Assembly: GCF_012516395.1 (NCBI RefSeq) | Contig: NZ_CP051206.1 | Span: 2,586,501-2,650,500 of the forward strand | Length of the DNA stretch: 64,000 bases | Reading direction: 5' to 3' | DNA from: Dolichospermum flos-aquae CCAP 1403/13F | GTDB taxonomy: Bacteria; Cyanobacteriota; Cyanobacteriia; Cyanobacteriales; Nostocaceae | Shown here: piece after piece, positions 9,478-18,903 of the stretch | Layout of the letters: each line of letters begins with the position of its first letter | How positions within the stretch are numbered: position 1 is the first letter of the stretch | The notes under the pieces: model-generated | Databases searched by the model: none | Seen by the model: the letters and a program-made list of their open reading frames with translations, nothing else | Told to the model about the DNA's origin: nothing | Made by a program: the position numbers and the translations under genes

Positions 9478-9883
9478 ATGGCTAAGTTTTCTCCAGACGA
9501 GTACAGGCACGAAAGCAACGCAGTCTCACTGCTGAATTATCACTTTGTCTTTATTCCTAAACGTCGGAAAAAAGTGCTGGTAGGTTCTATCGCACCAGAG
9601 GTTACAGCAAATTATTTGCGAGTTCGTTATAGAAAATAGGTGGAAAATTATTGCTATGGAGATTATGCCAGATCATGTCCATCTGTTTTTAAATGTGAAG
9701 CCAACCGATGATCCATCTAGCATCATGAGGAAAATTAAAGGCAGGGCTTCTCATCATCTCAGGAAAGAATTTCCCGAACTTTTGAAAATACCTACCTTGT
9801 GGACACCAAGCTATTTTGTTAGTACCGCTGGAAATATTTGCACAGAAACGGTCAAGAAATACATTGAACAGCAACGCGATTAA
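9478..9883 (+). pseudogene. tnpA: tnpA (IS200/IS605 Y1 transposase) with frameshift
   Basis: From ATG 9478 the first frame reads a TnpA N-terminus (LLNYHFVFIPKRRKKVL) and stops at a TAG near 9637. The correct continuation, ENRWKIIAMEIMPDHVHLFL, lies in another frame, so a frameshift occurred between about 9590 and 9630. The HUH motif (HVH) and the C-terminal catalytic tyrosine (TVKKYIEQQ) are present in the second half, which stays open to 9883. The gene is therefore inactive. Confidence 0.88.
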
Positions 9884-9936
9884 TGTCAATGCAGGATAAA
9901 TCCTGCATACAGCCTTCATCCCTTGTCTAAAGCACA

Positions 9937-9963
9937 GATGTAGCTGACTAAGTCAGCTACATC
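9937..9963. repeat. Near-perfect hairpin, probable IS605 right-end structure
   Basis: GATGTAGCTGACT is followed after one base by its reverse complement. Subterminal hairpins of this size are recognised by Y1 transposases, and its place just 3' of tnpA suits the right end of that element. A simple terminator is the alternative. Confidence 0.55.
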
Positions 9964-10066
9964 TTCAAGGGTTTTCGGCATTTCCCTTATAAAATCTGGA
10001 ATATCAATTTCTGTTATTGTATAAGAGTATGTATCTAATCCTTGGTAAATACACTATTTTGCATAT

Positions 10067-10297
10067 ATGTCAACAGCTAAAAACAATCATCAAACCAACT
10101 TTTTGCAATTTTTTTTAGTTCTAGATCCTTTCTCTAGGCTAATTTTTTTAGGACTTGGGTTTGCTAGTTTTGGTACGGTTGTGATCATTGTTGGGAATAT
10201 TGTTAATTATCTCACACCACCTCACCTGACTCTAGCGGCTGGAGATAAAACAGGAGAAATTCATATTATCAGTGAAGCTAGTAGTTTGTCAAGATAA
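10067..10297 (+). pseudogene. Truncated TAXI-type TRAP solute-receptor gene (N-terminal piece)
   Basis: The 76-residue frame has a basic N-terminus, one membrane segment at about residues 23-48 (LIFLGLGFASFGTVVIIVGN) and then LTLAAGDKTGE, which resembles the start of the mature part of TAXI-family TRAP receptors (LA-GD--GEYY). The frame then enters a MITE-like palindrome at 10278 and ends five codons later, so the ~300-residue binding domain is missing. The identification rests on the short GDKTGE match and is tentative; a real small membrane protein is possible. Confidence 0.45.
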
Positions 10298-10389
10298 AAA
10301 TGATGGACTGTAGTGTGAGCGAGACGCTCACGCGGGCAAGATGCCCGCACTACCAAAAACCCGTCAAAATAAATTTGACAGACTACTAG
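10278..10389. repeat. MITE-like palindromic element (112 bp)
   Basis: The element begins CTAGTAGTTTGTCAA and ends with its near reverse complement TTGACAGACTACTAG. Two inner hairpins, GTGAGCGAGACGCTCAC and GCGGGCAAGATGCCCGC, sit in the middle. It has no coding capacity, so it would need a transposase supplied elsewhere. It interrupts the preceding reading frame. Confidence 0.8.
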
Positions 10390-10446
10390 CAAATTTATAG
10401 GTTAAAATAAATATGGGTGGGTAATGAAGTTATGTAAAATACATCC

Positions 10447-12324
10447 GTGACTAGATCTGAACAAATATTACCACTGTATAAGAACCCAGAACGGTTAGAA
10501 AATCGTTTGGGAGAAATTCCCCCAGAACCGGGGGTCTATTTGTTGCGGGATGGCAGCGATCGCTTAATATATATAGGTAAATCTCGTAAATTGCGTTCTC
10601 GTGTCCGTTCCTATTTCCGGGACTCCACTAACAAGACTGAACGCATTAACACGATGGTCAAGTTAGTGACAGAAATTGAATTTATTGTCACTGATACAGA
10701 AGCTGAAGCATTAGCCCTAGAAGCCAATTTAATTAAGCAGCATCAGCCCTATTTTAACGTTTTACTCAAAGATGATAAAAAGTATCCTTATCTCTGCATT
10801 ACTTGGTCAGAGGAATATCCGCGCATTTTCATTACCCGCAAACGTCAATTAGGAAAAGCCAAAGATAAATATTACGGTCCCTATACAGATTCCGGCTTAT
10901 TACGAGAAATTGTCCATTTGTGTAAAAAGATTTTCCCTTTACGACAAAGACCACAACCTTTATTTAAAGATCGTCCCTGTTTAAATTATGATATTGGTCG
11001 TTGTCCTGGAGTTTGTCAAAAATTAGTTTCCACAGTTGAATATGCAAAAATTGTCCAAAAAGTAGCAATGGTTTTTCAAGGAAGGACTCAGGAACTAATT
11101 GATATTTTAACAGCACAAATGGAAACTGCTGCCGAAGAATTAAATTTTGAAAATGCCGCAAAAATTCGTGATCAAATTGTAGCTTTAAAATCCCTCAATG
11201 CCGCCCAAAAAGTCTCCTTACCTGATGATACTGTATCACGAGATGCGATCGCTTTAGCTGCCGATGACCAACACGCCTATATTCAATTATTCCAAATTCG
11301 CGCTGGTCAATTAGTTGGCCGTTTGGCTTTTGTTGCTGAATCTCACGCTGAACCGGGAGCAATTTTACAACGAGTTTTAGAGGAACATTATCAAACAGCG
11401 GAAAGTGTGGAAATTCCTAGCGAAATTTTAGTACAACATGATTTACCAGATAGTGATATCTTATCTGATATTTTGACAGAACGCAAAGGCAGAAAAGTCA
11501 CAATTTCCAACCCTTTGCGACAAAGTAAAGCAGAATTAATAGAAATGGTGGAAAAAAATGCCCAATATGAATTACAGAGAATGCAAAAATTGGGAGATAG
11601 TAATCTGCAAGCAACCCAAGATTTAGCTGCTATTCTCGACTTACCAGATTTACCCAAACGCATTGAAGGTTATGATATTTCTCATATTCAAGGAACTAAT
11701 GCGGTAGGTTCGCAAGTAGTTTTTATTGATGGTTTACCAGCTAAACAACATTACCGACATTATAAAATTAAAAATCCTGATATTAAAATTGGTCATTCCG
11801 ATGATTTTGCCAGTTTATCAGAAGTTATTAATAGACGGTTTCGTAAATATATTGAAGATCCCAAATTAGCAAGGTTGGGTAATGCTGACTGGCCTGATTT
11901 AATGATGATTGATGGTGGTAAAGGTCAATTATCTGCTGTTGTGGGTATTTTACAGGAAATGAATCTATTCGCAGATTTGCGGGTTGTCAGTTTAGCAAAA
12001 AAGCGAGAGGAAATCTTTTTACCCCACTCATCAAAACCTTTAGAAACGGACTCAGAACAGCCAGGAGTCCAGTTATTAAGAAGATTACGAGATGAAGCCC
12101 ATAGATTTGCTGTGAGTTTTCATCGGCAGCAAAGAAGTGATAAACTCAAGCGATCGCATTTAGATGAAATTCCTGGTTTAGGACAACATCGGCAAAAGTT
12201 GCTATTAGCTCATTTTCGCTCAGTTGATTATATTCGTCAAGCCACTCCTACACAATTAACTGAAGTTCCCGGAATTGGTTCACGGTTAGCGCAAGATATT
12301 TATGATTATTTCCATCCTGTTTAA
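10447..12324 (+). CDS. uvrC: UvrABC excinuclease subunit C
   Basis: The 625-residue protein is a full-length UvrC, the nuclease that makes both incisions in nucleotide excision repair with UvrA and UvrB. The N-terminal GIY-YIG domain is seen as PGVYLLRD...LIYIGKS (about residues 28-48), a Cys-rich patch [13 protein letters not shown] lies near residues 178-190, a UVR motif ([10 protein letters not shown]) near 240, an RNase H-like domain with GYDISHIQG near 415, and paired helix-hairpin-helix motifs end the protein (IPGLGQ, VPGIGS). Start is GTG at 10447. Stands alone, 57 bp after the MITE-like element. Confidence 0.96.
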   Translation: MTRSEQILPLYKNPERLENRLGEIPPEPGVYLLRDGSDRLIYIGKSRKLRSRVRSYFRDSTNKTERINTMVKLVTEIEFIVTDTEAEALALEANLIKQHQPYFNVLLKDDKKYPYLCITWSEEYPRIFITRKRQLGKAKDKYYGPYTDSGLLREIVHLCKKIFPLRQRPQPLFKDRPCLNYDIGRCPGVCQKLVSTVEYAKIVQKVAMVFQGRTQELIDILTAQMETAAEELNFENAAKIRDQIVALKSLNAAQKVSLPDDTVSRDAIALAADDQHAYIQLFQIRAGQLVGRLAFVAESHAEPGAILQRVLEEHYQTAESVEIPSEILVQHDLPDSDILSDILTERKGRKVTISNPLRQSKAELIEMVEKNAQYELQRMQKLGDSNLQATQDLAAILDLPDLPKRIEGYDISHIQGTNAVGSQVVFIDGLPAKQHYRHYKIKNPDIKIGHSDDFASLSEVINRRFRKYIEDPKLARLGNADWPDLMMIDGGKGQLSAVVGILQEMNLFADLRVVSLAKKREEIFLPHSSKPLETDSEQPGVQLLRRLRDEAHRFAVSFHRQQRSDKLKRSHLDEIPGLGQHRQKLLLAHFRSVDYIRQATPTQLTEVPGIGSRLAQDIYDYFHPV

Positions 12325-12343
12325 ATATATTTTTTAAGAGATA

Positions 12344-12375
12344 CGAACCACAGAGGCACAGAGGACACAGAGGGA
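12344..12375. repeat. Dispersed repeat, CGAACCACAGAGGCACAGAG family
   Basis: A purine-rich unit starting CGAACCACAGAGGCACAGAG. Related copies occur at 28684-28716 (inverted) and 36861-36881. It lies in the 132-bp gap between uvrC and the glycosyltransferase gene. Confidence 0.65.
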
Positions 12376-12456
12376 AGAGATTTTTTACTCAGTTGTCTTG
12401 ACTCCTGATTCATTCTGTATTATTAATCAACGTTGTAAATACCATAGTGTTACCAG

Positions 12457-13731
12457 ATGAAAATTAGCTTGTGCATGATTGTTAAAAATGAAGAAACTAC
12501 CTTGCCAAAGTGCTTAGGAAGTGTTAAAAATTTTGTTGATGAAATTGTAGTTCTGGATACGGGTTCAACTGATAAAACAACTCAAATCGCTCAACAATTT
12601 GGGGCTAAAGTTCATTATTTTACATGGAATAATAATTTTAGTGATGCAAGAAATGAGGCTTTAAAATATGTCACAGGTGACTGGATTTTAGTTTTAGATG
12701 CTGATGAAACTTTAACACCAGAAATTATTCCTTTTTTGGAAGTGGTTATTAATAAAGAAGAATATCTAGTTATTAATCTGGTGCGTCAAGAAGTCGGTTC
12801 AACACAATCACCTTATTCTCTGGTTTCTCGACTATTTCGTCATCATCCAGATATCTATTTTGATCGTCCTTATCATGCTTTAATTGATGATAGTGTCATG
12901 GCAATTTTAGCCAAAGAAGCAAATTGGGAAATAGGTTATTTACCAGGGGTAGCAATTCTCCATACCGGTTATCAAAAAGCTGTAATTAATGAACAGAATA
13001 AATCTGCTAAAGCCGCAGCCGCAATGGCAGAGTTTTTGGCAAATCATCCTAATGATGCTTATGTTTGTAGTAAGTTGGGGGCTTTGTATATGCAAATGGG
13101 GAAGATTAATGAAGGTATGGAGTTATTGAATCATGGATTAAATCAAATTATTGGTAATCAGGTTAATGAAGATAAAAAACCATTAAGTAAATTCAAATAT
13201 TCGCAGTCACAAAAAGTTGAAGTTGCTTTTGATGAAGATATAAATTATGATATTTTGTATGAATTGCATTACCATTTAGGAATTGCTTATACAAATTTAA
13301 AAAATTTGCCCCCAGCCATTTCTCATTATCAAGCTGCGGTAAAATTGCCTATTTATCCGCTTTTAAAATTAGGAGGATATAATAATTTAGGGAATTTATT
13401 CAAAAATATGGGGAATTTTTCAGAAGCAAAAATTGCTTATGAAACAGCCATAAAAATTGATCCTAATTTTGTAACTGGTTATTATAATTTAGGGATGGTA
13501 TGTAAAGCCATGGGATTATTTGCTGAAGCTATTGATGCCTATAATAACGCCATTAATTTGAATCCTGATTATGCAGAAGCTTATCAAAATTTAGGGGTTG
13601 TACTGTTGAAAATTGGCGATGTTCAAGGTAGTTTAGAAGCTTTTGAATATGCCATTTCTCTCCATGAATTAAACAACCCTGAAGAAGCACAAAGACTTCA
13701 TCAGGGTTTAAAGGAAATGGGTTTGTTGTAA
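12457..13731 (+). CDS. Family 2 glycosyltransferase with TPR repeats
   Basis: Residues 1-230 form a GT2 domain of the SunS-like TPR group: SLCMIVKNEE at the start, VVLDTGSTDKT, and the metal-binding DADET near residue 85. From about residue 200 onwards come tetratricopeptide repeats (for example YNLGMVCKAMGLFAEAIDAY, YQNLGVVLLKIGDVQGSLEAF). It transfers a sugar from a nucleotide sugar to an unknown acceptor, and the TPR part probably binds a protein. The end is four bases from convergent aspC. Confidence 0.85.
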   Translation: MKISLCMIVKNEETTLPKCLGSVKNFVDEIVVLDTGSTDKTTQIAQQFGAKVHYFTWNNNFSDARNEALKYVTGDWILVLDADETLTPEIIPFLEVVINKEEYLVINLVRQEVGSTQSPYSLVSRLFRHHPDIYFDRPYHALIDDSVMAILAKEANWEIGYLPGVAILHTGYQKAVINEQNKSAKAAAAMAEFLANHPNDAYVCSKLGALYMQMGKINEGMELLNHGLNQIIGNQVNEDKKPLSKFKYSQSQKVEVAFDEDINYDILYELHYHLGIAYTNLKNLPPAISHYQAAVKLPIYPLLKLGGYNNLGNLFKNMGNFSEAKIAYETAIKIDPNFVTGYYNLGMVCKAMGLFAEAIDAYNNAINLNPDYAEAYQNLGVVLLKIGDVQGSLEAFEYAISLHELNNPEEAQRLHQGLKEMGLL

Positions 13732-13734
13732 TTT

Positions 13735-14901
13735 CTAAATCCGAGAACGCACGAATTTCTCTAATCTATCCATTCCCTTTTCAATTGTCGTCATATCAGT
13801 AGCGTAGGAAAGACGAATGTTTTTATCAGCACCGAAAGCAACACCGGGAATAAGTGCAACTTGATGTTCTGCTAATAAAGCATCACAAAATTCCAGGGAT
13901 TTCAAGCCGGTTTTGCTGATATCAGGGAAGAGGTAAAATGCACCGTCTGGTTTAGCGGTACTCAAACCCGGAATAGCTTTGAGTCTTTCAAACATTACCT
14001 GACGACGTTTAGCGAAAGCTTGACGCATTTCCTCTACACAGTCTTGGGAACTTTCCAATGCTGCGATCGCTCCATATTGAGCAAAAGTACACACATTTGA
14101 TGTACTATGTCCCTGAATGGTACTAGCGGCTTTGATAATTTCCACAGGTCCAGCTAAATAACCCAAGCGCCAACCGGTCATTGAGTAACCTTTAGCGAAA
14201 CCGCTACTAATTAAGGTGCGAGAAAAAATTTCCTCACCTAAAGAACCAATGCTGATATGTTCTGCACCATCATAGAGAATCTTCTCGTAAATCTCGTCAG
14301 ACACAACATAGATATCTGCATCAACTATTACCTGCGCCAAGGCTTTAATTTCCCCTGGCGTGTATACCATCCCTGTGGGGTTAGAAGGGGAGTTAAGAAC
14401 AAATAACTTGGTTTTTGGGGTAATAGCTTTTTTTAGCTGCTCTGGGGTGATTTTGTAGCCAGTGGAAGCATCTGTTTCCACAATCACAGACTTACCACCA
14501 ACTAATGTCACCATTTCGGGATAACTTAACCAGTAGGGAGAGGGAATAATTACCTCATCACCTGGGTCAATCAGTGCCACAATCAAATTATACAGAGAAT
14601 GCTTACCGCCATTGGTGACAAGGACATTCTCTGCCTTATAATTAAGACCATTATCATTTTTTAGCTTGTGGGCGATCGCTTCCCGTAATTTTGGTTCTCC
14701 AGCGGCTGGACCATACTTGGTTTTACCTTCATCCAAAGCCTTTGCGGCTGCGGCTTTGATATGCGCTGGCGTGTCAAAATCCGGTTCACCTGCGCTAAAA
14801 CTACAAACATCTATCCCCTCAGCTTTCATGGCCTTAGCTTTCGCTGCAATGGCTAAGGTGATGGAGGGAGTTACCTGACTTACTCTTGCTGCCAGCTTCA
14901 T
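13735..14901 (-). CDS. aspC: Aspartate aminotransferase (class I, PLP)
   Basis: The 388-residue product is a fold-type I aminotransferase of the aspartate subgroup common in cyanobacteria. Visible motifs are NSPSNPTG (about residues 171-178), DEIYEKI, and [17 protein letters not shown], whose lysine binds PLP; the RLSYA near residue 367 supplies the substrate-binding Arg. It interconverts aspartate and oxaloacetate with glutamate and 2-oxoglutarate. Some members also act on prephenate, which cannot be excluded. Confidence 0.92.
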   Translation of the reverse strand: MKLAARVSQVTPSITLAIAAKAKAMKAEGIDVCSFSAGEPDFDTPAHIKAAAAKALDEGKTKYGPAAGEPKLREAIAHKLKNDNGLNYKAENVLVTNGGKHSLYNLIVALIDPGDEVIIPSPYWLSYPEMVTLVGGKSVIVETDASTGYKITPEQLKKAITPKTKLFVLNSPSNPTGMVYTPGEIKALAQVIVDADIYVVSDEIYEKILYDGAEHISIGSLGEEIFSRTLISSGFAKGYSMTGWRLGYLAGPVEIIKAASTIQGHSTSNVCTFAQYGAIAALESSQDCVEEMRQAFAKRRQVMFERLKAIPGLSTAKPDGAFYLFPDISKTGLKSLEFCDALLAEHQVALIPGVAFGADKNIRLSYATDMTTIEKGMDRLEKFVRSRI

Positions 14902-15017
14902 TCTACTTTAATTTCGCCAATATCCTTTCTATCTAAGGATATCCCAGAATCCTATCCGATATTTGCCCTTTCTAAATTCTTTTCTCACCCAGGTAGGGAC
15001 AATTTAATTTACTTCCA

Positions 15018-15249
15018 GACTTGACAAGACGAAAATTTTGGTTTACACTTATGTTAGGAGTAGAAATCTGTCCGCGCATATATAGTGATTTTTGGGATTG
15101 TCAGAATTAGGATTTACAGGATGTTGATTTGTGATGGAGATTTTCACTTTTTCCATTATTCTTCATGTCAAGACTTGACAAGGCGAAAAATTTGGTTTAC
15201 ACTTATGTTAGGAGTGGAAATCTGTCCGCGCCTATATAGTAATTTTTGG
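15018..15249. repeat. Pair of 78-bp direct repeats
   Basis: Bases 15018-15095 and 15172-15249 are nearly identical; both start GACTTGACAAG and contain GGTTTACACTTATGTTAGGA and CTGTCCGCGC. They differ at a handful of positions. They have no coding potential and stand upstream of nothing obvious. Confidence 0.8.
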
Positions 15250-15725
15250 ATCGTCTGAATCAGGATTTACAGGATTAAAGGATATACAGGATGGTAATTT
15301 TTAGATGGTTTGTTGGTGATGAAAGTTGTATTTGTCTGATAGCGAAGCGTGGCGTAGCCATATCAGGATAACTAGGATTAAAGGATTAACAGGATGGTAA
15401 TTTTTAGATGGTTTAAATTATTCAAAAACAATCATTCAATAACATCCTGAAAAATCACCAACTCCCCACCAAAAATCATCCAATAACATCCTGCAAATCC
15501 TCAAATCCTGAACATCCTGATTCTGACAAATAAAAATCACCAACTCCCCACCAAAAATCATTCAATAACATCCTGTACATCCTTTAATCCTGGAAATCCT
15601 GATTCAGACAAAAAAATCACCAACTCCCCACCAAAAATCATTCAATAACATCCTGTACATCCTTTAATCCTGGATATTATCTCGACTTCGCTCGATAACC
15701 ACCTGATTCTGACAATTAAATAAAC
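15250..15725. repeat. Cluster of ATCAGGATTTACAGGATT-type repeats, some inverted
   Basis: The interval is filled with copies of a dispersed unit (GGATTTACAGGATTAAAGGAT and its complement, here given in short form as ACAGGATTAAAGGAT) and with three copies of a block containing ATCACCAACTCCCCACCAAA. Copies face both ways, giving large possible stem-loops. Related copies occur at 51930-52020 and 53480-53560. A short GATAGCGAAGCGTGGCGTAG repeat lies at 15338-15357. No gene is seen. Confidence 0.75.
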
Positions 15726-16610
15726 TTACTTGTCCATCTCAGATTTTAACCATGTTTCCAAATCATTAATATCCGTAAAATCTAATAATGCTTCTCCTAG
15801 CTTTTCCAGTTGTTCTATATTCAAACTGTTGATATTTTCGATGTAAATATCTTTCAATTTTCCAAATCTTTTTGATAACTGACGTATTAATAAAATCATC
15901 TCACCATTCTGCCTACCTTCTTCTCTACCTTCCTGTCTACCTTCTTCTCTACCTTCCTGTCTACCTTCCTGCTTGGCTTCTTGATATACTCTTGTTTGCT
16001 TAATATCACTCACTAAAAACATTGCTTCTATCTCCTGACGGCTTAATTGTGAAAATTTGGACAATAAAACAGTCTCCAACAATTCTATAATACCTTGTTT
16101 TTCTCTGTCATTCTCAACTTCTGTCTTAGTTCTGTCCAAGAGAGTTTTAACTAATTCCGGTGCTTGTACTTCCTGACTGATAATTAACTCAATTAACCCC
16201 ATACCAATTGAACCCGGTGGTAATTCATCTAAATAAATTCGTTTAATTCTCCCACTATTAATCAATTCCTGTTGATAAGCAGTTAATTCTCTGATATCTA
16301 GACTCCCTTTCGCAAATAAAGCCACTGCTTGCCAATCTTGTACAGGTTTAAATTGATTGAGATAAATGTTGATTTCTGCGATTAATTCCCAGTAAAAGTT
16401 CGGTTTTGGTTGAAATTGCACTTCTACAAAATAGATGGGTTTTTCTACACTATCTGCCATAAAAATCCCATCAAATCGAAATGCTTTTTCTTTCACTTCC
16501 ACAGAGGTAAATTTATAATCTGTGGCGTTTTCTGTAGGTTCTCCCAGAATTTCAAATAATAGGGTGTGAAAAGTGAGGAAGATTTGATAAAATATTGTGT
16601 CTGTGTGCAT
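15726..16610 (-). CDS. Rpn-family PD-(D/E)XK nuclease (DUF2887-like)
   Basis: The 294-residue protein matches the cyanobacterial Rpn/putative-transposase group. A PD-(D/E)XK core is visible: FRFDGIFMAD supplies the Asp and IYFVEVQFQ the E-x-Q/K at about residues 63-66. A repeated EGRQEGREEG segment near residues 217-238 forms a charged helix, and the last ~55 residues form the family's C-terminal helical domain. Family members are DNA endonucleases that promote recombination. Flanked by repeats on both sides. Confidence 0.8.
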   Translation of the reverse strand: MHTDTIFYQIFLTFHTLLFEILGEPTENATDYKFTSVEVKEKAFRFDGIFMADSVEKPIYFVEVQFQPKPNFYWELIAEINIYLNQFKPVQDWQAVALFAKGSLDIRELTAYQQELINSGRIKRIYLDELPPGSIGMGLIELIISQEVQAPELVKTLLDRTKTEVENDREKQGIIELLETVLLSKFSQLSRQEIEAMFLVSDIKQTRVYQEAKQEGRQEGREEGRQEGREEGRQNGEMILLIRQLSKRFGKLKDIYIENINSLNIEQLEKLGEALLDFTDINDLETWLKSEMDK

Positions 16611-16910
16611 TATTCCTGATTTTGATATTTCTTAATTACTTATTTATCTGGTGATTTTAACCATCTTTCCCAGTTCTCCATCTACTGTAATTGCATCTTC
16701 ATTCTCAGATACAAGATAACGTCTTGGTATTTTGGTTATGAGGACAAATTTTATTTTCCTATTTCCCTGCTTGGAGGGATTTATTTGGGAAATAATTATC
16801 TTGATAAATAAAAACCTTATATATATGGGCGCACACTTTCCCAATCCTACCATAAGCATACCCGAAACTCGGAACACTGTCAACCCCCCTAGCTGAAATT
16901 ACCAAAACTC

Positions 16911-17006
16911 GTTACATTATTGATAAAATTCTCAATAATAATGAGAATAAACCCCCAATAATTGAGAATGTTCTTTTTTGCCAAAATCCCATACAAATAA
17001 CTTATA
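16911..17006. repeat. Region with ATTCTCA/TGAGAAT inverted repeat
   Basis: A perfect-looking inverted repeat at 16928-16948 has arms ATTCTCA and TGAGAAT around TAATAA, and a further TTGAGAAT follows at about 16961. The segment ends ATAACTTATAG, like the ends of the 149-bp repeats at 27318-27466 and 53621-53769. It may be a regulator site for the VOC gene downstream; the rest of 16611-17257 shows nothing convincing. Confidence 0.5.
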
Positions 17007-17257
17007 GAAATATTCGGTAAGTGTAAAACTCAGTGGCTTCAAGATATAAGCGAATGGTAGTCAAAATTGGAGATTATAGATGATCCAAAGCTTTTGATTT
17101 AGCTAGAAACATAATGTTTTTTAGATAAAAGTCAAAGATCGCTCACAGTTGTGCAAGACTAGAAGAAAGAAATATGTTTAGAAAAACTAATTTAAACTAA
17201 TAATTATGCTAGGTGCGATATCTGGTGATGAATTAACTCCGCTCCTGGGGCAAATCT

Positions 17258-17710
17258 ATGGTAAAAATAAATATGCAATATAATAGTATAATTATCACCA
17301 TAGCCACAGTTAATTTTGATAATATAGTCAGTTTCTATACTCAATTACTAGAACAAAAACCAAAGAAACTAATTCCCCATATCTATGCTGAATTTCAAAT
17401 TTCTGGCTTAAAATTAGGGATTTTTAAACCCAAATCGGCAAACGAACCGGAATTTGTCACTTATGTCCAAAGTCCGCTAAGTTTGTGTTTAGAAGTGAAT
17501 AATCTAGAAACCGCTATATCTCACCTGACATCTTTAGGCTGTACCCCACCCGGAGCGATTTCTACAGCTTCCCACGGTCAAGAAATTTATGCCTACGACC
17601 CCGACGGCAACAGATTAATTTTACACCAATCTCATCAAGAGGGAACAGGGAACAGGGAACAGGGAACAGGGAACAGGGAACAAGCAAATATTATTACCAC
17701 TGACAACTAA
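17258..17710 (+). CDS. VOC-superfamily (glyoxalase-like) protein
   Basis: The 150-residue product has the paired beta-alpha-beta-beta-beta modules of the vicinal oxygen chelate fold: IIITIATVNFDNIVSFYTQLL at the N-terminus and YDPDGNRLILHQ near residue 125. Enzymes and drug-binding proteins share this fold, so the function is open. ATG at 17273 (six codons in) is an alternative start. The last ~20 residues (GTGNREQ repeated) come from translation of a heptanucleotide repeat and are probably not part of the fold. Confidence 0.78.
   Translation: MVKINMQYNSIIITIATVNFDNIVSFYTQLLEQKPKKLIPHIYAEFQISGLKLGIFKPKSANEPEFVTYVQSPLSLCLEVNNLETAISHLTSLGCTPPGAISTASHGQEIYAYDPDGNRLILHQSHQEGTGNREQGTGNREQANIITTDN
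17641..17682. repeat. Six tandem GGGAACA heptanucleotides (STRR)
   Basis: Six perfect GGGAACA units lie in the 3' end of the VOC gene. Short tandemly repeated heptamers of this kind are known in heterocystous cyanobacteria. Because seven is not divisible by three, the units are read in all frames in turn, giving a seven-residue GTGNREQ period. Confidence 0.95.
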
Positions 17711-17715
17711 CAACT

Positions 17716-17788
17716 GTACGGGCGAAGCATTTGGAGAACTATTTTTGGCAATGACCGATAATTTATCTTCCAAATGCTTCGCCCCTAC
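17716..17788. repeat. MITE-like inverted repeat element (73 bp)
   Basis: The arms GGGCGAAGCATTTGGA and TCCAAATGCTTCGCCC are perfect complements and are bounded by GTAC and CTAC. The element lies between the VOC gene and rbgA and could fold as a terminator. Confidence 0.8.
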
Positions 17789-17808
17789 TAACAACTAACA
17801 AACAATAA

Positions 17809-18690
17809 ATGTCAATAACACAAAACTACAAATTAAATCTGATCCAATGGTATCCAGGCCACATTGCCAAAGCTGAAAAAAATCTCAAAGAACAGTTAAA
17901 ACGGGTTGATGTGGTTTTAGAAGTCAGAGATGCTCGCATTCCCATAACCACAAATCACCCACAAATGAATGAATGGGTAGGGACGAAAACACGGATATTG
18001 GTACTGAACCGGGTAGATATGATTCTGCCACAAGTGCGATCGCGCTGGATAGAGTGGTTTAAAAATAGAGGCGAAGTTCCATATTTTACCAACGCTCAAC
18101 ATGGTCAAGGTATCACCGCCATTACCAAAGCTGCCCAAGCAGCGGGTATAGAACTTAACCAACGCCGCACAGATAGGGGAATGTTACCCCGTCCTGTTCG
18201 GGCTGTCGTGATTGGCTTTCCCAATGTCGGTAAATCAGCTTTAATTAACCGTTTAATTGGTAAGCGAGTTGTAGAAAGCGCAGCCCGTCCAGGTGTTACC
18301 CGGCAACTGCGGTGGGTAAGAATTTCTGATCAGCTACAATTACTAGATGCTCCTGGTGTTATTCCTGCCAGACTTGACAGCCAAGCCGCAGCCATCAAAT
18401 TAGCTATTTGTGATGATATCGGTGAAGCAGCTTATGATAATCAACTGATAGCCGCAGCCTTCGTAGATATACTGAATGAACTTCAAGAAACGCATTCTAA
18501 TTCATTACCACCACATCCATTACTTACACGATATGATCTCGATTCCATCATTTATACAGGAGAAGAATATTTACAAGTTTTAGCAGAGCATCGCTATAAA
18601 GGAGATGTAGAACGCGCAGCCAGACAAATGATCACTGATTTTCGGAAAGGATTTTTTGGAAATATATCTTTAGAATTACCGCCAATGTAA
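17809..18690 (+). CDS. rbgA: Ribosome biogenesis GTPase RbgA/YlqF
   Basis: The 293-residue protein is a circularly permuted GTPase. The order of motifs is G4 first (LNRVDM near residue 63, an NRxD form of NKxD), then G1 (GFPNVGKSALINRL at about 137-150), then G3 (DAPGV). The WYPGHIAKAEK start is the family hallmark. It helps late assembly of the large ribosomal subunit. A C-terminal ANTAR-like helical domain is present. Confidence 0.92.
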   Translation: MSITQNYKLNLIQWYPGHIAKAEKNLKEQLKRVDVVLEVRDARIPITTNHPQMNEWVGTKTRILVLNRVDMILPQVRSRWIEWFKNRGEVPYFTNAQHGQGITAITKAAQAAGIELNQRRTDRGMLPRPVRAVVIGFPNVGKSALINRLIGKRVVESAARPGVTRQLRWVRISDQLQLLDAPGVIPARLDSQAAAIKLAICDDIGEAAYDNQLIAAAFVDILNELQETHSNSLPPHPLLTRYDLDSIIYTGEEYLQVLAEHRYKGDVERAARQMITDFRKGFFGNISLELPPM

Positions 18691-18903
18691 CCGCTAATTT
18701 GTATTTATCTGGTAGTAAAAGTCAAAACTAAGTAGGACGGCTTGAATAATTCAAAGTTTGTAGTGAGGAAAGATAAATAATTATCCCCGCAAAACTATTG
18801 TTGATTATTTTCTCTCGAAGTCAATTTTCGTGTTAGCTTCTTTGATGAATGTGTGTAAGACTGGAAAGCTACCTCAAACTATTTTTTAATGGGAGGTCAG
18901 GTA

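Noticed and set aside
16644-16883. 79-codon minus-strand frame
   Set aside because: No family-like motif, poor composition, and no ribosome-binding site; it probably reflects low stop density in AT-rich sequence.
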